A stretch of 28,900 nucleotides of DNA from Rikenellaceae bacterium (GTDB lineage: Bacteria; Bacteroidota; Bacteroidia; Bacteroidales; UBA932), in NCBI GenBank assembly GCA_900767375.1, contig CAAFYX010000070.1, positions 1-28,900 on the forward strand, given 5' to 3'. The notes beneath the pieces were generated by a model. It did not search any database. It saw only the letters and a program-made list of their open reading frames with translations, and was not told the origin of the DNA. The position numbers were made by a program, and so were the translations under genes. Below, piece by piece: positions 16,382 to 23,848 of this stretch. How positions within the stretch are numbered: position 1 is the first letter of the stretch; every line of letters starts with the position of its first letter.

Positions 16382-19003
16382 ATGAAGAAATCTTTGATTG
16401 CAGTCTGCCTTGCATCGGCAGCCCTTATGCTCGCTTCCTGCTCCAACAGCTCGAAGTACGAGTATCCTTTCCAGAACCCCAAGCTCTCCGTGGACGAGAG
16501 AGTGGAGGACCTTCTTTCCCGCCTCACTCCTGAGCAGAAGGTAGGCCTTATGATGAACAAGTCCGTATCCCTCGACAGCCTTGGTGTTCCTTCATACAAC
16601 TGGTGGAGCGAGGCCTGCCACGGAGTGCGCGAGACCGGCTACACAGTCTACCCTCAGCCTATCGGAATGGCTTCATCATTCAACCCTGACCTTTTCTTCG
16701 ACGTTTTCGACACAGTCTCCGACGAGGCCCGTGCAAACTGGAACCGTTCCGACCACAACATCTTCGGTGTCGGTTTCAAGGAGAGATATTATCCCGGCAA
16801 CCCTGAACTTACATTCTGGTGCCCTAACGTGAACATCTTCCGTGACCCTAGGTGGGGACGCGGCCAGGAGACCTGCGGCGAGGATCCGTACCTCACCAGC
16901 ATCCTCGGCGTCCAGACAGTCCTCGGAATGCAGGGCAACGACAAGCGCTACTACAAGACCCACGCCTGCGCAAAGCACTATGCAGTCCACAGCGGACCGG
17001 AGCCTATGCGTCACCGCTTCGATGCAGTCGTTTCGATGCGCGACCTCTGGGAGACCTACCTTCCTGCTTTCAAGGCCCTCGTAAAGGATGCTGAGGTCCA
17101 GGAAGTCATGTGCGCTTACAACCGCTACGAAGGCGAGCCTTGCTGCGCATCCGACAGGCTCCTCACAAAGATCCTCCGCGAGAAGTGGGGCTATGATGAC
17201 ATCATCCTCACCGACTGCGACGCCATCAACAACTTCTACAACCCTATGCAGCACGGCACCCATCCTGACGCAGAGTCCGCTTCCGTGGACGCAGTCCTCA
17301 GCGGAACAGACCTCGAGTGCGGTGTTTCAATGGTAGCCCTGCTCGATGCCATCAACGACGGCACCATCGAGGAGTCCGTCCTCGACGAGCACCTCCGCAG
17401 GACCCTGCGCGGCCGTTTCGAGCTCGGAATGTTCGACCCTGCTGAAATGGTTCCTTGGTCAAATCTCGGTGAAGACGTGATCAGCTCCGAGGCCAACGAC
17501 CAGCTCGCCCGTCAGGCTGCCCGCGAGTCCTTCGTCCTCCTGAAGAACAACGGCGTCCTCCCTCTCGACAAGTCAGCCATCAAGACCATCGCCATCGTAG
17601 GTCCTGACGCCGACGACGTGGAGCTCATGAACGGAAACTACGGCGGCACCCCTACCGACGAGCACAAGCACTCCATCCTCGATGGCTTCAAGGCCGCCCT
17701 TCCAGGCGTCAACATCATCTACGAGAAGGCCTGCGAAGTGATGGACGAGTACTCAACCTTCTACCACATCCCTGAGTTCAACGACGGCAAGGGTCTCCAC
17801 GCAGAGTTCTTCAACAACCGCGACCTCGCCGGCGATCCTGCGGCTGAGGGCGACTACGAGAGCATCAGCTTCTCCACCTTCGGAGGCTGGGGCTTCGCAG
17901 AGGGCGTGAATACCAGCGACATCTCCGTCCGCCTCACCGGAAAGTTCGTTCCTGATTTCACCGGTCCGCTCAACTACAACGTAGTCTCAGACGGTACCTT
18001 CAAGTTCTATATCAACGGCAAGCTCTTCGAGGAGGGCAAGCCTGCATTCGGTGGATTCGGCTTCGGTTTCGGCCGCAACGCTGTCCCTACCAAGTCCTTC
18101 GACGTCGAGGCCGGCAAGACCTATGACATCAAGATCGAATACAGCCAGGGAGCCGGCAGCCAGTTCGCAATGCTCAACGCCGAGTTCTGCGAGCGCAAGC
18201 TCGCCGAGTTCAGCGAGCTCCAGCAGAAGGTGGCTGACGCTGACGCCATCATCGTGGTCGGAGGCATCTCCGCACGCTTCGAGGGTGAAGGCGGCGACCG
18301 CTCTTCAATGGATTTCCCTGCAGTCCAGCAGAGACTCGTCACCGCAATGCACGAGACCGGCAAGCCTGTAGTGCTCCTCAGCTGCTCAGGTTCAGCCATC
18401 GGCTTCGGCAAGATGGAGGATCAGTATGACGCTCTTCTCCAGGTATGGTATCCTGGTCAGGCCGGTGCAGCTGCCATCTGCGATGTAGTGTTCGGTGACT
18501 ACAACCCATCAGGAAAGCTCCCTGTCACCTTCTACACCGGTGACGAGCAGCTTCCTGACTTCCTTGACTACAATATGGAAGGCCGCACCTACCGCTACTT
18601 CACCGGAGAGCCTCTCTACGCCTTCGGTTACGGTTTGAGCTACACCACCTTCGAGTACGGACAGGGCAAACTCTCCAAGTCCTCCATCAAGGCCGGCAAG
18701 ACAGTGGACGTCACCGTCCCTGTAAAGAACACCGGTTCCGTCGACGGAGAGGAGACCGTCCAGGTATATGTCAAGAGCCTTGACAATCCAGACGCTCCTA
18801 TCAAGGGCCTCAAGGGCTTCAAGAAGGTCAGCATCCCTGCCGGCGCCACCGCCAATGTGAAGATCACCCTCGAGCCTGTTGCATTCGAGTTCTATGACGA
18901 GTCCATCGACGAGCTCTCAGTCCGTCCTGGCAAGTATCAGATCCTCTACGGCTCCTCTTCACGTGACTGCGACCTGCAGTCCCTTGACCTCGAGGTGCTT
19001 TAA
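16382..19003 (+). CDS. GH3 beta-xylosidase/glucosidase lipoprotein with PA14 insert
   Basis: Membrane-anchored GH3 enzyme of 873 residues. Residues 1-20 are a lipoprotein signal with LASC (Cys20). The barrel includes SYNWWSEACHGV, FRDPRWGRGQETCGEDP, CAKHYAVHSGPE and the nucleophile in ILTDCDAINNF (Asp278). The second domain carries the acid/base motif FEGEGGDRSSM. Between its halves, residues about 475-615 form a PA14 domain (GLHAEFFNNRDLAG ... FKFYINGKLFEEG), often involved in substrate choice in GH3 enzymes. The Fn3-like end contains FGYGLSYTTFEYG. The WWSEACHGV segment and TDCDAI nucleophile motif are those of the xylosidase branch of GH3. It differs from the GH3 of the divergent operon, which has other accessory domains and a cleavable signal. 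Confidence 0.92.
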   Translation: MKKSLIAVCLASAALMLASCSNSSKYEYPFQNPKLSVDERVEDLLSRLTPEQKVGLMMNKSVSLDSLGVPSYNWWSEACHGVRETGYTVYPQPIGMASSFNPDLFFDVFDTVSDEARANWNRSDHNIFGVGFKERYYPGNPELTFWCPNVNIFRDPRWGRGQETCGEDPYLTSILGVQTVLGMQGNDKRYYKTHACAKHYAVHSGPEPMRHRFDAVVSMRDLWETYLPAFKALVKDAEVQEVMCAYNRYEGEPCCASDRLLTKILREKWGYDDIILTDCDAINNFYNPMQHGTHPDAESASVDAVLSGTDLECGVSMVALLDAINDGTIEESVLDEHLRRTLRGRFELGMFDPAEMVPWSNLGEDVISSEANDQLARQAARESFVLLKNNGVLPLDKSAIKTIAIVGPDADDVELMNGNYGGTPTDEHKHSILDGFKAALPGVNIIYEKACEVMDEYSTFYHIPEFNDGKGLHAEFFNNRDLAGDPAAEGDYESISFSTFGGWGFAEGVNTSDISVRLTGKFVPDFTGPLNYNVVSDGTFKFYINGKLFEEGKPAFGGFGFGFGRNAVPTKSFDVEAGKTYDIKIEYSQGAGSQFAMLNAEFCERKLAEFSELQQKVADADAIIVVGGISARFEGEGGDRSSMDFPAVQQRLVTAMHETGKPVVLLSCSGSAIGFGKMEDQYDALLQVWYPGQAGAAAICDVVFGDYNPSGKLPVTFYTGDEQLPDFLDYNMEGRTYRYFTGEPLYAFGYGLSYTTFEYGQGKLSKSSIKAGKTVDVTVPVKNTGSVDGEETVQVYVKSLDNPDAPIKGLKGFKKVSIPAGATANVKITLEPVAFEFYDESIDELSVRPGKYQILYGSSSRDCDLQSLDLEVL

Positions 19004-19020
19004 TCCATCGGTAAGAAACT

Positions 19021-21108
19021 ATGAGAAAGACAATATTTTCGCTGGTTCTGGCGCTCGGCTTTGCAGCCGGGCTCCAGGCTCAGCCTACAGAAGGAATGAC
19101 AGCGGCGCAGTTCGCAGGCTTCTTCAAGATGCCCGAGCTCAAGTGCGGCGAGAAGGCCCTCGACGTGAACTATGCCGGAGACGGCCAGGTCTACCACAAC
19201 ATGGACATCTATTTCCCTGCAGAGAAGAAGGCATCCTATCCAGTGTTCATCCACATCTACGGCAGCGCCTGGTTCTCCAACAACTCCAAGGGAATGGCGA
19301 ACCTCGACAGCGTCTGCCAGTCGATGATCGACGCCGGCTACGCAGTCATCACTCCTAACCACCGCTCCAGCGGCGACGCCAAGTTCCCTGCCCAGATCAA
19401 TGACATCAAGGCCGTCGTCCGTTTCGTCCGCGCCAATGCGGCCGAGTACGGCTTCGACACCTCGTTCATCGCCATTTCAGGCTTCTCCTCCGGCGGACAT
19501 CTGGCTTCATTGACCGGAGCCACTTCCAATGCCGCGGCGAAGGTTATGGTGGGCGACGTTGAGGTTGACCTTGAGGGCTCAGTAGGGGAGTACGGTTCCT
19601 TCAGCAGCGCTGTTGACTGCGTCTGCGACTGGTCCGGCCCTATTGACCTTCTCAATATGAGCTGCGAGTGGGAGCGTCCTTGGGGCGGTACTCCTGAGGA
19701 GGCTCTGGTGGGCGCTGACTATGCCGGCCAGGACGACCTTTTCCGTCAGCTCAGCCCTATCACCTACCTTGACCCTGCAGACCCTCCTCTCATCGTCTTC
19801 CACGGCACTGCGGACAACGTAGTCCCTCATTGCCAGGGAGTCGAGCTGTTCGAGGCCTGGGACAAGGCGGGCATCAAGTCCGACCTGAACCTCGTCGAGG
19901 GCGCCGGCCACGGTATCAAGCTCTTCGAGGAGCCTTGGCTCTCGGAGATGGTTGAGTTCGTGGAGGGCGTGCGCACCGCCAAGGTCCTCTCCGACCTTGA
20001 GCCTCAGCTCGCTTCAGCATATTCTCCGGTGACCAATATCAACGCCGGTGGCTTCCCTAAGGTGCTTTCTGACGGCCGCGTCGTTTTCAAGGTACGTGCC
20101 CCTCAGGCGGAGAAGGTCCAGATCGACCTCGGCCGCAAGTGGGACGGAGTCCGCGAGGACAACGGCACCTGGACCGTGGTCGCAGGCCCTGTCGTACCGG
20201 GATACCATTATTATTCGCTCGTAGTGGACGGAGTGTCCACGGCTGACCCTGCTTCAGAGTCTTTCTACGGCTGCAGCAGGATGTCCAGCGCCATCGACAT
20301 CCCTGAGGAGGGAGCCGGCCTTTTCGAGGTCGCCGACGTGCCTCACGGACAGGTCCGCGAGATGACCTACTGGTCTTCCGTGGCCGAGTGCTGGAGACCG
20401 GTGTTCGTCTACACTCCTGCCGACTATGAGAAGGGCAAGAAGAAATACCCTGTAGTCTATATCCATCACGGCGGCGGCGAAGACCACCGCGGATGGATCC
20501 AGCAGGGCCGCACAGCCACTATCCTTGACAATCTCATCGCAGCCGGAAAGGCCGTTCCGATGATCGTAGTAAGCGTCAATTCCAACCTCCCTCGCGAGGC
20601 TTCCGCCAAGTTCGCCGCAGCTCCGGCTTCAGCCGGCGGCTACAGCTGGGCGGGGATGCAGCCTTACCGCGCAGAGCTCCTCGACTGCATCATTCCTTTC
20701 ATCGAGAAGAATTTCCGCGTGAAGGCTGACCGCAAGTCGCGCGCGATGTGCGGCCTCTCGATGGGCGGCGGCCAGTCCTTCTACATCGGACTCCGCGACC
20801 CTGAGGCGTTCGCCAATGTCGGCGTATTCTCCACCGGCGTGTTCGGCGGGATCAACGGCTCCTCTTCATTCGATGCCGAGGCCAATATCCCTGGCATCTA
20901 TACCGATGTGGAGAAGTTCAATTCCGACTTCGACGTGTTCTACATCTCCTGCGGAGAGCAGGACCCGCGCATCCAGTACTCTTCAGCCCTCGCCGAGGAG
21001 ATGAAGTCCAAGGGAGTGGATGTGATCTTCGAGTCGTATCCGGGAGACCACGAATGGCAGCCATGGCGCCATTCCCTCGCCTCCTTCGCCACAAAGCTTT
21101 TCAAGTAA
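19021..21108 (+). CDS. Two-domain carbohydrate esterase: alpha/beta hydrolase + CBM48-like + CE1-type feruloyl/acetyl esterase
   Basis: Exported protein of 695 residues with two complete hydrolase domains. A signal peptide ends at GLQAQ. Domain 1 (about 45-320) is an acetyl-xylan-esterase-like alpha/beta hydrolase: VFIHIYGSAWF, nucleophile in GFSSGGH (Ser156), Asp265 in HGTADNVVPH, His297 in EGAGHG. Residues about 335-430 are an E-set/CBM48-like sandwich (VVFKVRAPQAEKVQI ... WTVVAGPVVPGYHYYSLVVDG). Domain 2 (about 445-695) is a CE1/esterase-D type domain as in Bacteroidetes feruloyl esterases: YIHHGGGEDHRGW, nucleophile in CGLSMGGGQS (Ser580), Asp648 in CGEQDPR, His677 in YPGDHEWQPWR. Both triads look intact. 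It is last in the operon with GH43 and GH3, and probably strips acetyl and feruloyl groups from xylan. The exact ester specificity of each head is inference. Confidence 0.9.
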   Translation: MRKTIFSLVLALGFAAGLQAQPTEGMTAAQFAGFFKMPELKCGEKALDVNYAGDGQVYHNMDIYFPAEKKASYPVFIHIYGSAWFSNNSKGMANLDSVCQSMIDAGYAVITPNHRSSGDAKFPAQINDIKAVVRFVRANAAEYGFDTSFIAISGFSSGGHLASLTGATSNAAAKVMVGDVEVDLEGSVGEYGSFSSAVDCVCDWSGPIDLLNMSCEWERPWGGTPEEALVGADYAGQDDLFRQLSPITYLDPADPPLIVFHGTADNVVPHCQGVELFEAWDKAGIKSDLNLVEGAGHGIKLFEEPWLSEMVEFVEGVRTAKVLSDLEPQLASAYSPVTNINAGGFPKVLSDGRVVFKVRAPQAEKVQIDLGRKWDGVREDNGTWTVVAGPVVPGYHYYSLVVDGVSTADPASESFYGCSRMSSAIDIPEEGAGLFEVADVPHGQVREMTYWSSVAECWRPVFVYTPADYEKGKKKYPVVYIHHGGGEDHRGWIQQGRTATILDNLIAAGKAVPMIVVSVNSNLPREASAKFAAAPASAGGYSWAGMQPYRAELLDCIIPFIEKNFRVKADRKSRAMCGLSMGGGQSFYIGLRDPEAFANVGVFSTGVFGGINGSSSFDAEANIPGIYTDVEKFNSDFDVFYISCGEQDPRIQYSSALAEEMKSKGVDVIFESYPGDHEWQPWRHSLASFATKLFK

Positions 21109-21120
21109 GGGCAAAAAATA

Positions 21121-21156
21121 AAAGCAGCCGGTTTTCGCCGGCTGTTTTTATTTTTT
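21121..21156 (+). terminator. Terminator of the GH43-GH3-esterase operon
   Basis: CAGCCGG (21125-21131), a six-base loop and CCGGCTG (21138-21144) are followed by TTTTTATTTTTT, 16 bases after the esterase stop. The T tract runs into the left arm of the adjoining palindromic repeat. Confidence 0.85.
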
Positions 21157-21197
21157 GACCCTACTTGCAGCTCCAGACCTGCAAGTAGGGTCAAAAA
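21152..21197. repeat. 46-bp REP-like palindrome, copy 1
   Basis: Perfect 19-bp arms (TTTTTGACCCTACTTGCAG at 21152-21170 and its exact complement at 21179-21197) enclose an 8-base loop, CTCCAGAC. It lies between the convergent esterase and RAYT genes, 11 bases from the RAYT stop. It begins with T5 and ends with A5 on either strand, so it is not a normal intrinsic terminator. An identical copy, loop in the same orientation, lies at 23133-23178. Confidence 0.9.
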
Positions 21198-21208
21198 GTG
21201 AGGAATTC

Positions 21209-22111
21209 CTATTTAATGTGGAAAAATCTTCGGAGATGGGTGTCCCAGGCGGTAGTCTCGCGTTTGGCCCTTGCTGCCATGTCCCGCTTTTCAAACTCTG
21301 TCAGTCCGTACGGACTTTTGGCATTTGAGTGTTTTCTGAACCATTCGCACAGCTCGATGAAAGGAGTATCAGGGGCATTGTAGAAATCTTCTTTGATGTT
21401 GAACTCCCCGCCGGTGGTGGAATCGATAGCAGTGACCATTGAACTTATGTCTTCAAAATACTTTGCTGCAGCATCGTAATCCACAAGGGCATAACTGCTG
21501 ATAACATAATCGATGTACTGTTCCGCTTCCTTGTGACTGACGCGTGAGAATACGCGGTGCAGGTCCTTGTATTTAAGAGGAAGCCCTTTGGCTACTCTTC
21601 TGTCAACCAGTTTCATAGCCATGGAAAGGGCCTTTGACGGCCTGGTTATTGGCTCGGAGAATGGATGGTCGGAGAAGGCGTAAGCCAGCAGGCTCCATCT
21701 TTCATCGATGGCTCTGGCGCATAGCTTCTTCTCTACGTGGTTGTTGTAAACGTATATGATGTTGCTCTTTTTATCCTTCCACGATTTCTTTTGAGAAATC
21801 CCCGGGGGTCTCTCGAATAGTTGCCCTGTCCGTGAATATTCTGCATTATATGCCCTGCTGACCATAGAATTGGTGTCCTGCAGGTATTTGCTGAGCAGGT
21901 GCCTTGATCTGCTGATTGCTGATTGATGGATATGGGTGAACATTACCGCAAAGGCAGGGATGATGATGCCGTATTTACGTTTGTTCACTGCTGCAGTTGT
22001 CAGCAATACCAGTCTGTCTTCGACATGATAGAATATGACGCCACGATCCACCGCCCTCTGATAAATGTGCTGGATGGCGTCAGGATATAATCTCGTCTCC
22101 TTAACACGCAT
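21209..22111 (-). CDS. Y1-type HUH transposase of the RAYT (REP-associated) group
   Basis: Single-strand DNA nuclease/transposase of about 300 residues. I start it at the ATG at 22111 (MRVKETRLYPDAIQHIYQRA), which matches the N-terminus of Bacteroidetes Y1 proteins. A longer frame to 22198 would begin upstream of a likely promoter (CTACTTTGC near 22188-22195, minus strand). Numbering from 22111: IFYHVEDRLVLLTT (about 26-39), the HUH motif in FTHIHQSA (His60, His62), RTGQLFERP (about 94-102), and NIIYVYNNHVEKKL with candidate catalytic tyrosines Tyr120 and Tyr122. The C-terminal half (about 150-300) has no motif I recognise. The flanking 46-bp palindromes are its probable substrates. The coding sequence is more AT-rich than its neighbours, consistent with transfer. 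Confidence 0.75.
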   Translation of the reverse strand: MRVKETRLYPDAIQHIYQRAVDRGVIFYHVEDRLVLLTTAAVNKRKYGIIIPAFAVMFTHIHQSAISRSRHLLSKYLQDTNSMVSRAYNAEYSRTGQLFERPPGISQKKSWKDKKSNIIYVYNNHVEKKLCARAIDERWSLLAYAFSDHPFSEPITRPSKALSMAMKLVDRRVAKGLPLKYKDLHRVFSRVSHKEAEQYIDYVISSYALVDYDAAAKYFEDISSMVTAIDSTTGGEFNIKEDFYNAPDTPFIELCEWFRKHSNAKSPYGLTEFEKRDMAARAKRETTAWDTHLRRFFHIK

Positions 22112-22203
22112 ACACAAGTATTTTATATTGTCTAGAAATCTCCCCACCCGGACACTACTTCCTGTCTTCCTCTTTTGGGGCTCGTTGCAAAGTAGCAAGA
22201 ATT

Positions 22204-22236
22204 ATTGAAATTTCAGTGCTATTTTGTGTAAATTTG
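22204..22236 (+). promoter_or_regulatory. Promoter of the alkyltransferase-glycosylase fusion gene
   Basis: ATTG (22204-22207) and TAAATTTG (22229-22236) fit the -33 and -7 elements, starts 25 bases apart; the -7 box is an exact TAnnTTTG match. It ends only four bases before the ATG at 22241, so transcription would begin at or next to the start codon, giving an almost leaderless mRNA. Confidence 0.55.
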
Positions 22237-22240
22237 AAGT

Positions 22241-23128
22241 ATGAAGGATTTCAGGGAGAAAGTGTTCGAGGCCGTGGCGATGATCCCGGAAGGGATGGTC
22301 GCCACCTACGCGCAGGTGGCGGAGCTGGCCGGAAGGCCGGGAGCCGCCCGCGCCGTCGGCAACGCCATCCATGCCAACACCGACCCTGTCCGCACTCCGT
22401 GCCACCGGGTCGTCCACCCTGACGGGACCCTCGGCTCCGGCTACGCCTTCGGCGGCCCGTCAGCCCAGAAAGCCCGCCTCCTCGCCGAGAAGGTCACCTT
22501 CCTCCCCGGCACCAGCCGTGTCGACATGGCCAGGCACGGCATCGTCATGGAGGACCATCCGCTCGAGCCGTTCCTGCCCGGAAACGCCCGAATACTGTTC
22601 CTCGGCAGCTTCCCACCGCCGAAAGCACGCTGGTCGATGGATTTCTTCTACCCGAACCCGCAGAACGACTTCTGGCGCATCCAAGGCCTGATCCATTTCA
22701 ATGACAAGGACCACTTCCTCGCGACCTCCGGCAAAGGCTTCGACTACGAAGCCGTCACCGCCTTCTGCGCCGGGAAAGGTCTAGCCCTCTTCGACACCGC
22801 CACCCGCATCTGCCGCCTCAAGGCCAATGCCAGCGACGACTTCCTCCATATCATCACCCCCACAGACGTGCCGGGACTCCTTTCCCGCCTTCCGCAGTGC
22901 CACTCCGTCGTCACCACCGGCGGCAAATCCTCGGATGAACTCCTGTCCATCCTCGCCGCCGCCACCAGCTCCGCCATCACCCCTCCATCCATTGGCTCCT
23001 TCACATCCATCAGGCTTCCTTCCATCCCGCATGACATCCGCTGGTGGCGCATGCCCTCAACCTCCCGCGCCTACCCCATGCCGCTCACCGCTAAAGCCTC
23101 CCTCTACCGCCTCCTCTTCGACGAATAA
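22241..23128 (+). CDS. O6-alkylguanine-alkyltransferase-like domain fused to a uracil-DNA-glycosylase-like domain
   Basis: Predicted DNA-repair protein of 295 residues. Residues 1-about 95 are the DNA-binding/active-site domain of MGMT/Ogt proteins: FREKVFEAVAMIPEGMVATYAQVAELAG, then NAIHAN and the active-site motif TPCHRVVHPDG with Cys54 present. It is therefore not an alkyltransferase-like protein of the Cys-lacking type. There is no N-terminal RNase-H-like half. Residues about 110-295 belong to the uracil-DNA-glycosylase superfamily, closest in look to the Mug/hypoxanthine type: ILFLGSFPPPKARWS, then FYPNPQNDFWRI, and the C-terminal MPSTSRAYP loop. The start is fixed because the wHTH begins within five residues. 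The gene is very GC-rich at third positions. It lies between two REP-like palindromes and divergent from the RAYT gene. The combination suggests repair of alkylated or deaminated bases. Confidence 0.85.
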   Translation: MKDFREKVFEAVAMIPEGMVATYAQVAELAGRPGAARAVGNAIHANTDPVRTPCHRVVHPDGTLGSGYAFGGPSAQKARLLAEKVTFLPGTSRVDMARHGIVMEDHPLEPFLPGNARILFLGSFPPPKARWSMDFFYPNPQNDFWRIQGLIHFNDKDHFLATSGKGFDYEAVTAFCAGKGLALFDTATRICRLKANASDDFLHIITPTDVPGLLSRLPQCHSVVTTGGKSSDELLSILAAATSSAITPPSIGSFTSIRLPSIPHDIRWWRMPSTSRAYPMPLTAKASLYRLLFDE

Positions 23129-23132
23129 TCAA

Positions 23133-23178
23133 TTTTTGACCCTACTTGCAGCTCCAGACCTGCAAGTAGGGTCAAAAA
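23133..23178. repeat. 46-bp REP-like palindrome, copy 2
   Basis: Identical over all 46 bases to the copy at 21152-21197: 19-bp arms at 23133-23151 and 23160-23178, loop CTCCAGAC at 23152-23159, same orientation. It begins four bases after the stop of the repair fusion gene and precedes the tRNA-Val promoter. Confidence 0.9.
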
Positions 23179-23198
23179 GCAAAAAAAAGACAAAAAAG

Positions 23199-23229
23199 TT
23201 TGCATTGTTAAAAATAATGTCTACCTTTG
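23199..23229 (+). promoter_or_regulatory. Promoter of tRNA-Val
   Basis: TTTG at 23199-23202 and TACCTTTG at 23222-23229 match both Bacteroidetes consensus elements exactly, starts 23 bases apart. Transcription would begin about 20 bases before the tRNA. It may also feed the downstream tmRNA if the terminator between them is leaky. Confidence 0.65.
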
Positions 23230-23256
23230 CAATCCCGTTCAACGGGGAAGTTCTTT

Positions 23257-23331
23257 GGGAGTTTAGCTCAGCTGGTTTAGAGCATCTGCCTTACAAGCAG
23301 AGGGTCGGCGGTTCGAATCCGTCAACTCCCA
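23257..23331 (+). tRNA. tRNA-Val (anticodon UAC)
   Basis: A full cloverleaf is visible: 7-bp acceptor stem (GGGAGTT with AACTCCC), D arm with TAGCTCAGCTGGTTTAGAGCA, anticodon stem TCTGC/GCAGA around loop CTTACAA giving anticodon TAC, and T arm with GGCGG TTCGAAT CCGTC. Discriminator A at 23331; CCA is not encoded, as usual in Bacteroidetes. Confidence 0.95.
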
Positions 23332-23333
23332 CG

Positions 23334-23370
23334 AAAAAGAGAGAAATCCTAGTGGTTGCTCTCTTTTTTT
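23334..23370 (+). terminator. Terminator after tRNA-Val
   Basis: AAAAAGAGAG (23334-23343) pairs with CTCTCTTTTT (23359-23368) and the tract continues as T residues. The stem is AT-rich and the 15-base loop is large, so termination may be incomplete. Confidence 0.65.
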
Positions 23371-23391
23371 ATCTGCGTTTCGCAGCGTTCC

Positions 23392-23788
23392 GGGGATGTT
23401 TTGGTTTTGACAGCATTGATGCGGGACGGTAAGCACGCCGTGAGTCGGAGGCCCTCACGTAAATCTCAGTTTCCGAAACAATTAGTTGGCAACAACTCTT
23501 ATGCACTCGCTGCTTAATTGACCAAGTCAATTAGCTCAATCCGGTCCGCCAAGGCTGCGGGCTGGACGAGTATCCCTCCGGGCTTTAGGCCGGTTATGTC
23601 CGGAATCAGGGGTATCATCCAAACCGGATGCGCGGGGTAATGTCTCTGACTCCCCGTCAAGTCGTAGAGAATAAGCTTCAGGTGGCCCGTCTTCCGGCAG
23701 CCTGTCGCCGACAACCAAAGGAAGAATAAGCGTGTAGAAAGCTGCCTTGTGCGGTGTTTGGACGGCGGTTCGAGTCCGCCCATCTCCA
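23392..23788 (+). ncRNA. ssrA: Transfer-messenger RNA (tmRNA)
   Basis: Rescues stalled ribosomes by acting as tRNA-Ala and then as a short message. The 5' end GGGGATG pairs with CATCTCC (23781-23787) to form the acceptor stem, with one G-U pair. The tRNA-like ends GGTTTTGACAG and GGCGGTTCGAGTCCGCC are the conserved tmRNA D-loop and T-arm regions. The message begins at GGC 23488 after TTAGTT and reads GNNSYALAA to a TAA at 23515-23517, giving the tag (A)GNNSYALAA. CCA is not encoded. A small hairpin, CTGCG-TTT-CGCAG (23373-23385), precedes the 5' end and could mark processing. Open frames on the minus strand across this gene are not real. Confidence 0.95.
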
Positions 23789-23793
23789 CTTCG

Positions 23794-23830
23794 GAAGTTT
23801 CGGACATCAGTCCGGAACTTCTGTCGTTTT
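23794..23830 (+). terminator. Terminator after tmRNA
   Basis: GAAGTTTCGGAC and GTCCGGAACTTC form a 12-bp stem (one G-U) with an ATCA loop, followed by TGTCGTTTT. It begins six bases after the tmRNA discriminator base. Confidence 0.75.
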
Positions 23831-23848
23831 GAGCGGCCGCTGCAGCTG

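Larger units (their letters stand above)
21152..23178. mobile_element. Candidate REP-RAYT unit or hairpin-bounded IS200/IS605-like element with passenger gene
   Basis: The 2027-bp segment begins and ends with identical 46-bp palindromes in direct orientation. It holds a Y1/RAYT transposase gene (minus strand) and a DNA-repair fusion gene (plus strand). Hairpins in the same orientation at both ends are how IS200/IS605-type elements are organised, while scattered palindromes next to a RAYT gene are how REP systems look. The sequence alone does not separate these two readings. The RAYT half is more AT-rich than its neighbours, whereas the repair gene is GC-rich, so the two genes need not have arrived together. 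Confidence 0.4.

Noticed and set aside
21152..21197. Palindromes read as intrinsic terminators
   Set aside because: Each strand starts with T5 and ends with A5, the opposite of a terminator tail, and copy 1 directly follows a separate good terminator.
22112..22198. N-terminal extension of the RAYT protein
   Set aside because: The added 29 residues do not resemble the family, and their start lies at or upstream of the likely promoter box.
23133..23178. Palindromes as integron attC sites or a CRISPR pair
   Set aside because: There are no GTTRRRY core sites or extrahelical bases, no integrase gene, only two copies and no regular spacers.
22827..23432. 201-codon plus-strand ORF running through the palindrome, tRNA-Val and tmRNA start
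   Set aside because: It is an alternate frame of the repair fusion gene that reads on through structural RNA and a repeat.
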